Of a DNA stretch of 13,908 nucleotides, positions 8,433 through 13,908 are shown one piece after another. Below the pieces are notes generated by a model that saw only the letters and a program-made list of their open reading frames with translations, did no database searches and had not been told where the DNA came from. How positions within the stretch are numbered: position 1 is the stretch's first letter; each line of letters begins with the position of its first letter. Origin of the DNA: Candidatus Methylomirabilota bacterium (GTDB taxonomy: Bacteria; Methylomirabilota; Methylomirabilia; Methylomirabilales; Methylomirabilaceae); contig JAGWRQ010000038.1 in assembly GCA_028869615.1 (NCBI GenBank), positions 1 through 13,908 on the forward strand, written 5' to 3'. Both the position numbers and the translations under genes were made by a program.

Positions 8433-9650
8433 TTAGCTCCGGTACCCGGCGTTGATCCTGACATACGCGTCACTCAGATCGGTGGTCAGGACGACCGCTC
8501 CTTCTATGCCTCCGTGCAAATGAATGGTCAGGTCAAACTCGGGTCGGCGCATTCGTGCGGCCGCCTGTCGCTCTGCCGCCGCCCCCAGGCCGATCCCCTG
8601 CCGAACCACAGGAATCCTGTCCACGGCGATCTCTACTTGAGCAGGATCGAATCGGATCCCAGAGGCGCCGATAGCCGACATGACCCGCCCCCAATTACAA
8701 TCCTCCCCGAAGAAGGCCGTCTTGACGAGCGCGGAGTTGGCGATCGCCTTCGCCGCAACCCTGGCATCGCGCGCCGTCCGCGATCCTCTCACCTCTACCC
8801 GAATAAGTTTAGTCGCCCCCTCTCCATCCTTTACAATCATTCTGGCCAAGCGGGAGAGAACCCGAAAGAGCGCCTCTTCAAACAGGTCCAACTGTGCAGT
8901 GCCGGCCTTCAGGGGCGGCGCATCGCTCATGCCGTTCGCAAACAGTAAGACGGTATCGTTCGTGCTCATGCACCCATCCACCGTAATGGCGTTGAAGGAA
9001 TCCTCGACGGTCCGTCGCAAGACCCGGCGCAGAAGAGGGGCAGAGACCTTGGCGTCGGTGCCGACGAAACAGAGCATCGTCGCCAGATTCGGCGCGATCA
9101 TCCCGGATCCCTTTGCCATGCCACCGATCACGACGGGTTTGCCGTCCAGCTCAACGCTGACCGCCGCCTCCTTTGGCCGGCTATCGGTGGTCATAATCGC
9201 CCTGGCCGCCGCCTCGCCGCCTTTGGCCGAGAGACGCCCGACCCCTTCTCGAATCCCCGAAAGAACCTTGGAGATAGGAAGCCGTTGGCCGATTACCCCG
9301 GTGGAGGCCACAAAGACTTCGCCTGCAGGACGGTCGAGGAGCCGGGCGAGTTGATCGCGCATCCGTGCTGCATCCCGTTCGCCGTGACGTCCGGTGCAGG
9401 CGTTGGCATTGCCGCTATTTGCCACGATCGCGGAGAATCGGCCGCCCTTCAGTTGTCGCTCGCACAGAAGCACCGGCGCGGCCTTGGACCGATTCCTTGT
9501 TGTGACGCCGGCCACGGTAGCTTGCCGATCCGACACGATAAGCGCGAGGTCGAGCGCGGTCTTCTTGACGCCGCAGCAGATTCCGGCGGCCCTGATCCCT
9601 TTGGCCGCCGTAATCCCCCCTGGGATGTCCCGTATCGTTGGCTGTTTCAC
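8433..9650 (-). CDS. argJ: Bifunctional glutamate N-acetyltransferase / amino-acid N-acetyltransferase (ornithine acetyltransferase)
   Basis: ArgJ transfers the acetyl group from N-acetylornithine to glutamate, recycling acetyl groups in arginine synthesis; bifunctional members also acetylate glutamate from acetyl-CoA. The 405-residue chain is self-cleaving: KGSGMIAPNLATMLCF at 180-195 holds the cleavage site, with T191 as the expected nucleophile of the beta chain. Other family blocks are ANSGNANACTG (77-87), DNSFNAIT-like EDSFNAITVDGCMSTNDT, and the C-terminal YVRINAGYRS. The start is GTG at 9650 (MKQPTIRDIPGG) with a GAGG about 10 nt upstream. It follows argC after 22 nt in the same direction. 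Whether it is mono- or bifunctional cannot be told from motifs. Confidence 0.96.
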   Translation of the reverse strand: MKQPTIRDIPGGITAAKGIRAAGICCGVKKTALDLALIVSDRQATVAGVTTRNRSKAAPVLLCERQLKGGRFSAIVANSGNANACTGRHGERDAARMRDQLARLLDRPAGEVFVASTGVIGQRLPISKVLSGIREGVGRLSAKGGEAAARAIMTTDSRPKEAAVSVELDGKPVVIGGMAKGSGMIAPNLATMLCFVGTDAKVSAPLLRRVLRRTVEDSFNAITVDGCMSTNDTVLLFANGMSDAPPLKAGTAQLDLFEEALFRVLSRLARMIVKDGEGATKLIRVEVRGSRTARDARVAAKAIANSALVKTAFFGEDCNWGRVMSAIGASGIRFDPAQVEIAVDRIPVVRQGIGLGAAAERQAAARMRRPEFDLTIHLHGGIEGAVVLTTDLSDAYVRINAGYRS

Positions 9651-9672
9651 AGACGGAAGGCCTCGGCCTGGC

Positions 9673-10731
9673 TTAGGGAAAGAGCGGGGGGAGTTGCAAC
9701 CCCGTCCGTTCGTCGAGACCCGTCATCACATTCATGGCCTGGATCGCCTGTCCCGAGGCGCCCTTGACGAGATTGTCGATGGCCGTCACGACCACGACGC
9801 GCCGCGTCCTGGCATCGACGGTGATGCCGATGTCGCAGAAATTGGAACCGCGCACCTGCTTGGTCTCAGGCAACCGGCCCTCAGGAAGGATCCTCACGAA
9901 CGGCTCGTTCTGATACCAATCCTGGTAGAGCGCGCGCAGATCCTCTACATGTTGTGAGGTCACGAGCGTCGCAGTCATGGTGGCCAGAATACCTCGGACG
10001 GTTCCCACCAGGTGCGGCGTAAACGTGACCAGCACCTCCCGACCGAGGCAGCGGCTGAGTTCCTGCTCAATCTCCGGCGCATGCCGGTGGCACGCGACCT
10101 TGTACGCCCTACAATTGCCGTGAAGCTCGGCAAAGTGCAGCGGAAGGTCCGGCTTCCGCCCGGCCCCTGAAGCGCCGGAGATCGCGTCGATGACCAGGGA
10201 GTCCGGGTCGATGACCTCCCGTTTGACCAGGGGGAGCAGCCCAAGCAGGACAGCCGTAGGGTAGCAGCCGGGCACCGCCGCCAGTCGCGCAGTGGTAAGC
10301 TGCTGGCGATAGAGCTCCGGAAGGGCATAGACCGCTTCTTTCAGAAACTCCGGCGCCGCGTGATCCACGCCGTACCACTGGCGATAAACAGCGGGGTCGC
10401 GGAAACGAAAGTCAGCGCTCAGATCGATGACCTTTCTGCCCGAGGGAAGCAGTTCGACTGCTGCGGTCATCGCAGTTTTGTGGGGGACCGCCAGGAAGAT
10501 CACGTCAGCGCGCTTCGCCACCTCACGCGCGTCGAACTTGTTGCACGCCAGCTTGAGTATGCCGAAGAGGCTGGGAAATACCTCATCGATTGGTAAGTCC
10601 GCATAACTCTCCGACGTCAGCGCGGTGATCTCCACAGCCGGATGACTGATGAGGAGACGGAGAAGCTCCACGCCGGTATAGCCGCTGGCTCCGACTACCG
10701 CCACTCGGATCTTACGCCCTGTATCGTCCAT
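9673..10731 (-). CDS. argC: N-acetyl-gamma-glutamyl-phosphate reductase
   Basis: ArgC reduces N-acetylglutamyl phosphate to the semialdehyde with NADPH, the third step of arginine synthesis. From ATG at 10731 the protein has 352 residues. The Rossmann motif VGASGYTG is at 13-20, the catalytic cysteine is C156 in AAVPGCYPTA, the likely catalytic histidine is H217 in CHRHAPEI, and VKGASGQAIQAMNVM lies near the end. The start is uncertain: in-frame ATGs at 10755 and 10743 would add eight or four residues, none has a clear Shine-Dalgarno, and the most upstream one lies in repeat-like DNA (GATGGCTG). I favour 10731 because it is nearest the conserved fold. It is followed by argJ. Confidence 0.95.
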   Translation of the reverse strand: MDDTGRKIRVAVVGASGYTGVELLRLLISHPAVEITALTSESYADLPIDEVFPSLFGILKLACNKFDAREVAKRADVIFLAVPHKTAMTAAVELLPSGRKVIDLSADFRFRDPAVYRQWYGVDHAAPEFLKEAVYALPELYRQQLTTARLAAVPGCYPTAVLLGLLPLVKREVIDPDSLVIDAISGASGAGRKPDLPLHFAELHGNCRAYKVACHRHAPEIEQELSRCLGREVLVTFTPHLVGTVRGILATMTATLVTSQHVEDLRALYQDWYQNEPFVRILPEGRLPETKQVRGSNFCDIGITVDARTRRVVVVTAIDNLVKGASGQAIQAMNVMTGLDERTGLQLPPLFP

Positions 10732-10758
10732 CCGCTGTTTCATAACAACAGCCATCGG

Positions 10759-10776
10759 CTAAAAGCTGATAGCTTA
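10759..10776. repeat. Fragment of AGCTGATAGCT-type repeat next to argC
   Basis: CTAAAAGCTGATAGCTTA, adjoining the argC 5' end, shares AGCTGATAGCT with the palindrome at the frr/cdsA junction. Its GATGGCTG neighbour inside the first argC codons also recurs at about 10950 (as CAGCCATC on the plus strand). Confidence 0.55.
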
Positions 10777-10787
10777 TCCCCAGAGCA

Positions 10788-10875
10788 GTCATTGCGAGCA
10801 ACCAACGAGAGCGTGGCAATCTCACCGTATTTCCACTGAGAGATTGCTTCAGTCGCTCCGCTCCTTCGCAATGAC
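10788..10875. repeat. 88-bp MITE-like inverted repeat (GTCATTGCGA termini)
   Basis: The element begins GTCATTGCGA (10788-10797) and ends with its exact complement TCGCAATGAC (10866-10875). Internally GCAATCTC (10816-10823) mirrors GAGATTGC (10840-10847) around a central 16-nt loop, so the whole element can fold back. Dispersed intergenic repeats with the TCATTGCGAG...GCAATCTC pattern are familiar to me from several environmental bacterial genomes. It encodes nothing. It may act as a transcript-stabilising or terminating hairpin, or be a non-autonomous mobile element. Confidence 0.75.
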
Positions 10876-10925
10876 ACGCAAGACTTTCGGCATTAATGAT
10901 AAGTTCTATCTCTACCTTACGGCTC

Positions 10926-11000
10926 TGAGCTGATCGCTCAAAACATAAGCGGCCAGCCATCAGCACAAGCTACCTGCTGAAAGCTGACCGCTGATCGCTT
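10926..11000. repeat. Cluster of AGCTGATCGCT/CAGCTTTCAGC repeat fragments
   Basis: GAGCTGATCGCTC (about 10927-10939) and CTGAAAGCTGACCGCTGATCGC (about 10977-10998) are diverged copies of the units at the frr/cdsA junction. Together with the 88-bp element they fill most of the 250-bp rpsI/argC gap, which shows no other coding or clear promoter signal. Confidence 0.6.
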
Positions 11001-11007
11001 CTAACAA

Positions 11008-11406
11008 TTAGCGCTTTGAGAATTGGAACCGCGCGCGGGCTCCCTTCTGGCCATATTTCTTCCGCTCCTTCACTCGAGGGTCCCGCGTGAGGAGCCCCGC
11101 CTTCCGAAGCGTCGACCGCAAGGAGGCGTCTACGGCCAAGAGAGCACGGGCGATGCCAAGTCGAACGGCGCCGGCCTGACCGGTCAATCCCCCGCCGGCC
11201 ACATTGACGCGCAGGTCGAACTTCCCTTCTACCCCTACCGCCTTGAGAGGCTGAACGGCGAGGGTTTGATGGGTCGGACGGCTGAAGTACTCTTGCAGAG
11301 GCCGCCGGTTGACCACCATCTTTCCATCACCAGGCGCCAACCACACCCTGGCTACAGACGATTTTCGCCGGCCCGTCCCATACAACAACGCTTCTTCCGC
11401 TGGCAT
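11008..11406 (-). CDS. rpsI: 30S ribosomal protein S9
   Basis: The N-terminus has [13 protein letters not shown] (9-21), the S9 signature. The middle shows [19 protein letters not shown], and the C-terminus ends [17 protein letters not shown], the conserved basic tail that reaches the ribosomal P site. The 132-residue length is normal. ATG at 11406 is fixed by an in-frame TAA at 11416-11418, which is the rplM stop; AGGAGG lies 13-14 nt upstream, a little far, so coupling to rplM (gap 9 nt) is likely. Confidence 0.97.
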   Translation of the reverse strand: MPAEEALLYGTGRRKSSVARVWLAPGDGKMVVNRRPLQEYFSRPTHQTLAVQPLKAVGVEGKFDLRVNVAGGGLTGQAGAVRLGIARALLAVDASLRSTLRKAGLLTRDPRVKERKKYGQKGARARFQFSKR

Positions 11407-11415
11407 GGCTGAAAT

Positions 11416-11865
11416 TTATCCCTCCTTAACGGTCGTTTTGACGAACGGTATCGGCTGCTGCGACGCGTGCGGGTGAGTGGGGCCGGCGTACACCTTGAGT
11501 TTGCGAAACAGCGCATCGCCCAACTTCGTTTTCGGCAACATCCCGCGGACGGCAGCCTCCAGCACCCGTGTTGGGTGACTCTTAAACATCTGCTCAGCCG
11601 TGGTGGTCTTCAGCCCGCCCGGATAGCCAGAATGGCGGTGGTAGAGCTTATCTTTCAGCTTGTTGCCCGTTAACATCACTCGCTCGGCATTCACAATCAC
11701 CACGAAGTCCCCGGTGTCCAGGTGCGGACTGAAGATAGGCTTGTGCTTCCCTCGCAGGAGTACCGCGACCTCCGAGGCGAGCCTCCCAAGCACCTGTCCC
11801 GACGCGTCAATCAGGTGCCACCGCCTGTCGATTTCGTTTACGGCGCGATGAATCGTCCTACTCAT
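11416..11865 (-). CDS. rplM: 50S ribosomal protein L13
   Basis: L13 is an early 50S assembly protein. The 149-residue chain shows [19 protein letters not shown] (16-34), [18 protein letters not shown] (52-69), [12 protein letters not shown] (75-86) and AVRGMLPK near residue 105, all standard L13 blocks. GGAAGG lies 8 nt before the ATG at 11865. It forms the usual rplM-rpsI operon and has its own clear promoter. Confidence 0.97.
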   Translation of the reverse strand: MSRTIHRAVNEIDRRWHLIDASGQVLGRLASEVAVLLRGKHKPIFSPHLDTGDFVVIVNAERVMLTGNKLKDKLYHRHSGYPGGLKTTTAEQMFKSHPTRVLEAAVRGMLPKTKLGDALFRKLKVYAGPTHPHASQQPIPFVKTTVKEG

Positions 11866-11910
11866 AGAGTGACCTTCCCCCTCTCATACCTGCTGCCTCG
11901 AAACCATAAG

Positions 11911-11939
11911 AAAATAGAGATAGTAGCAACATTTGTCAA
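11911..11939 (-). promoter_or_regulatory. Sigma-70-like promoter of rplM-rpsI
   Basis: TTGACA (11939-11934) and TATTTT (11916-11911) are spaced 17 nt apart on the minus strand. The start is expected near 11904, giving a leader of about 40 nt that includes the GGAAGG ribosome binding site. Confidence 0.7.
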
Positions 11940-12053
11940 GGAAAAAATCACCGGACGTGAACGTCAACCTGGTTTTTCATGGCATTTCATGGCCCGATAG
12001 GCTACTATGGTTTCGGAATGTTGGATCTCAAGCCGCGGGGATAGGAGGAGTAG

Positions 12054-12305
12054 ATGTTCGGCCTAGGTATGCCGGAACTGCTGGTTATCTTACTGATTGC
12101 CCTCGTCGTGTTTGGCGCTGCCAGACTGCCGCAGATCGGCAGCTCCCTCGGCTCCGCCATTCGCGAATTCAAGAAGTCCGTCGAATCACCCGGAAGGGAA
12201 GTGCCGCCCGCGCCTCCCGAGGAGATCGTCTGTGGTCAGTGTCGCCGACCGCTTCAGAAGGATTGGATAACCTGTCCCCATTGCGGGACGAAGCGTGAGG
12301 CGTAA
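12054..12305 (+). CDS. tatA: Twin-arginine translocase subunit TatA/E with a C-terminal zinc-ribbon-like tail
   Basis: TatA oligomers form the translocation element of the Tat pathway for folded proteins. Residues 1-40 are a standard TatA: MFGLGMPELLVILLIALVVF with Glu at position 8 in the membrane helix, a FG-(A)ARLP hinge, then the amphipathic helix GSSLGSAIREFKKS. After a short proline-rich linker (PPAPPEE) the chain ends with C60-x2-C63 and C74-x2-C77 (VCGQC, then CPHCG), a rubredoxin/zinc-ribbon-like knuckle pair in place of the usual disordered charged tail. AGGAGG lies 6 nt before the ATG. The gene stands alone on the plus strand, with no tatB or tatC in the window. I see no convincing promoter, but a 10-bp tandem repeat (TTTCATGGC twice, 11975-11993) lies upstream. 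Confidence 0.93.
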   Translation: MFGLGMPELLVILLIALVVFGAARLPQIGSSLGSAIREFKKSVESPGREVPPAPPEEIVCGQCRRPLQKDWITCPHCGTKREA

Positions 12306-12329
12306 GGACGACCGGCCGGTCGTCCTTAC
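12302..12329. terminator. Perfect 28-bp palindrome between convergent tatA and coaX
   Basis: A 14-bp arm (GTAAGGACGACCGG) is followed at once by its exact complement. It starts one base before the tatA stop codon and ends at the base before the coaX stop codon, so it is placed to stop both transcripts. No T-run follows on either strand, so termination would rely on the very GC-rich stem. Confidence 0.6.
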
Positions 12330-13094
12330 CTATATGTTGCGCTCGTAGATGATCCGTAGGCCGGTCAGCGTAAGCAGTGGGTCCACGTGCTTCACGGTCG
12401 GTGACTCGGCGAGAATCAGGCGAACAAGACCTCCGGTACCGATGACGATGGGATCCCCTCCCATCTCTTCACGCATTCGCGTTACGATCCCTTCAACCAG
12501 CCCGAGATAGCCATAGAATAGGCCGGATTGCATGCTGGCCACCGTCGTTTTCCCCACCACCGATGTCGGCTTGGCGATATCGATCCGGGGCAGCTTTGCG
12601 GTCCGCTCAAAAAGGGCCTCGGCGGCGATCGCGATGCCGGGCGCGATGACGCCCCCCATATACTCCCCTTTGGCCGAGATCGCATCAAAGGTGGTCGCGG
12701 TGCCAAAATCCACCACAATCGCCGGACCGCCGTAGGTCTCGAAGGCCGCCACCGCATTGACGATCCGGTCGGCGCCCACCTCACGCGGACTGTCGTACAG
12801 GATCGGCATGCCGGTCTTGATCCCCGGGCCGACCACCAGGGGCGCGATCCGGAAATAGCGAAGGGCCATCTCTTCGAGGGATGACTGAAGCGGCGGGACC
12901 ACCGAAGCGATAATGAGCGCGGAGATCTGACCCGGCTCCAGCCCGGCGAGGCGCAACAGATTGCCGATCACCATCCCGTACTCGTCGCCGGTCCCTTCGC
13001 GCCGGGTGCTGAGCCGCCAATGCACCCGAAGCTCCTTATCCTCGAATATGCCGACCGCCGTATTGGTATTTCCCACGTCTAACGCGAGCAGCAT
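12330..13094 (-). CDS. coaX: Type III pantothenate kinase
   Basis: CoaX phosphorylates pantothenate, the first step of coenzyme A synthesis; it belongs to the ASKHA fold, is insensitive to CoA feedback and needs a monovalent cation. The 254-residue protein has the phosphate-1 motif [10 protein letters not shown] (6-15), the catalytic Asp109 in GADRIVN (107-113), the DFGTATTFD phosphate-2 block (129-137) and GGLVRLI near the end (adenosine region). ATG at 13094 lies 6 nt after the birA stop codon, so the two are cotranscribed; GAGG just upstream is a closely spaced ribosome binding site. Confidence 0.97.
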   Translation of the reverse strand: MLLALDVGNTNTAVGIFEDKELRVHWRLSTRREGTGDEYGMVIGNLLRLAGLEPGQISALIIASVVPPLQSSLEEMALRYFRIAPLVVGPGIKTGMPILYDSPREVGADRIVNAVAAFETYGGPAIVVDFGTATTFDAISAKGEYMGGVIAPGIAIAAEALFERTAKLPRIDIAKPTSVVGKTTVASMQSGLFYGYLGLVEGIVTRMREEMGGDPIVIGTGGLVRLILAESPTVKHVDPLLTLTGLRIIYERNI

Positions 13095-13100
13095 GCGCCT

Positions 13101-13908
13101 CTACCCCGTAAGCGTGACATCACCGGCAACCAGGTGATGCAATGTGCCCGTCGCGTCGCGGATCACCAGCCGCCCAAGGTCGTCCAGCTCGACCGCGAAA
13201 CCGGACACCTCTTGATCGCCGGATCGGGCCGTGACCATCCGACCTACGGTCAGGCAGCGGCGCCGGACAGCCTCAAGAATCGGCAGAGGTCCATCGCGCA
13301 AGAGCCGATCGTACCACTCATCGAGGCTCGCACAGAACGACCGTACCATCGCGGTACGATTCACGGGATGGCCGGCCTGAACTCGGAGCGAAGTGGCAAT
13401 CGGACGCAGTTCCCCTTCGAAGTCCGCCTCGGCCTGATTCACGTTAATGCCGATCCCAAGGACGACATAAAGAAGGCGCGAGCCCTCTACAGCCATCTCG
13501 CCAAGGATGCCGCCCACCTTTCGGCCATGCAGGATCAGGTCGTTGGGCCACTTGAGCGCTGTCGTGAGCCCGGTGGTCCGTTCTATCGCCTCGGCCCCAG
13601 CCACCGCGCCCATGAGGGTAAGTACCGGGGCGCTCTGCGGCGGGATGGCCGGTTTCAGGATGACGGAGAGATACAGCCCCAGCCCCATCGGTGATTCCCA
13701 TCGACGACCCATCCGACCGCGCCCCCGCCGCTGCCGCTCCGCGATGATGATCGTCCCCTCCGCCTCGCCACGGCCGGCCAGCGCCGCCGCTTCGTCGTTC
13801 GTCGACTCGACCTCCTGCAACAAGTGGATGGTCGTCCCGATCCGCCGCGTGATCAAGCCGACCCTGATCTCCGCCTCTCTGAATGGCGCCAAAACCTCGT
13901 GAGGGTCC
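13101..13908 (-). CDS. birA: Biotin--[acetyl-CoA-carboxylase] ligase (N-terminus cut by window edge)
   Basis: BirA activates biotin to biotinyl-AMP and attaches it to the carrier lysine of biotin-dependent carboxylases. The catalytic domain shows ESTNDEA, the GRGRMGR biotin/AMP loop in QRRGRGRMGRRW, KWPNDL, and KVGGIL with the biotin-site lysine, followed by a C-terminal SH3-like domain. The frame stays open to the right edge. A TTG at 13892 could serve as a start, but the upstream residues (PHEVLAPFREAEIRVGLITRRIG) look like the linker that follows the N-terminal helix-turn-helix in regulatory (group II) BirA proteins. I therefore read the gene as continuing beyond the window; whether a DNA-binding domain is present is not visible here. 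Confidence 0.93.
   Translation of the reverse strand, partial: DPHEVLAPFREAEIRVGLITRRIGTTIHLLQEVESTNDEAAALAGRGEAEGTIIIAERQRRGRGRMGRRWESPMGLGLYLSVILKPAIPPQSAPVLTLMGAVAGAEAIERTTGLTTALKWPNDLILHGRKVGGILGEMAVEGSRLLYVVLGIGINVNQAEADFEGELRPIATSLRVQAGHPVNRTAMVRSFCASLDEWYDRLLRDGPLPILEAVRRRCLTVGRMVTARSGDQEVSGFAVELDDLGRLVIRDATGTLHHLVAGDVTLTG

Noticed and set aside
10712..10966. 84-residue minus-strand open frame upstream of argC
   Set aside because: It is read through the 88-bp inverted repeat and neighbouring repeat units and has no Shine-Dalgarno; it is a by-product of repeat DNA.
10756..11007. CRISPR array or tRNA in the repeat-rich rpsI/argC gap
   Set aside because: The repeats are palindromic, irregularly spaced and diverged, with no equal spacers; no cloverleaf or T-loop consensus (GTTCRANNC) in a tRNA-like setting is seen.

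Overview
The window is a densely packed stretch of bacterial housekeeping chromosome, moderately GC-rich, with mostly strong AGGAGG-type ribosome binding sites. It holds 15 genes. Eleven, together with one N-terminally incomplete gene at each end, read on the minus strand. The gene order rplM-rpsI / argC-argJ / rpsB-tsf-pyrH-frr-cdsA-lnt-prfB, the paired birA-coaX, and two dispersed repeat families suggest an environmental deep-branching or deltaproteobacteria-like lineage. The candidate phylum NC10 (Methylomirabilota) is my best guess, but it comes from general recall of layout and cannot be proven from this sequence.

Read 5'->3' on the minus strand (right to left), the layout begins with the 3' part of birA (biotin protein ligase), followed by coaX (type III pantothenate kinase). 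A lone plus-strand tatA converges on coaX, and a perfect 28-bp palindrome sits between the two stop codons. Next come rplM-rpsI under a clear sigma-70-like promoter, then a 250-bp spacer filled with dispersed palindromic repeats, then argC-argJ (arginine synthesis). The rpsB leader follows, with an extended -10 promoter and a 42-nt hairpin. After it comes the translation/envelope run rpsB-tsf-pyrH-frr-cdsA-lnt-prfB, tightly spaced and partly overlapping (pyrH/frr by 7 nt, cdsA/lnt and lnt/prfB by ATGA). The uppS, dxr and rseP genes that often lie in this cluster are absent. A palindromic repeat sits at the frr/cdsA junction where uppS is often found.

To the left of prfB, a plus-strand higB-higA toxin-antitoxin module lies between prfB and a minus-strand M23 peptidase gene that runs off the left edge. 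The toxin promoter places the predicted transcription start almost on the higB start codon.

Most of the window is ordinary core genome, and I do not see a clearly new multi-gene system. The points most worth a second look are a TatA protein carrying a C-terminal four-cysteine zinc-ribbon-like tail, a possible hairpin-bridged ribosome binding site for cdsA built from repeat DNA, the RF2 programmed frameshift with a degenerate internal Shine-Dalgarno, the rpsB leader hairpin, and the higBA promoter/operator layout.
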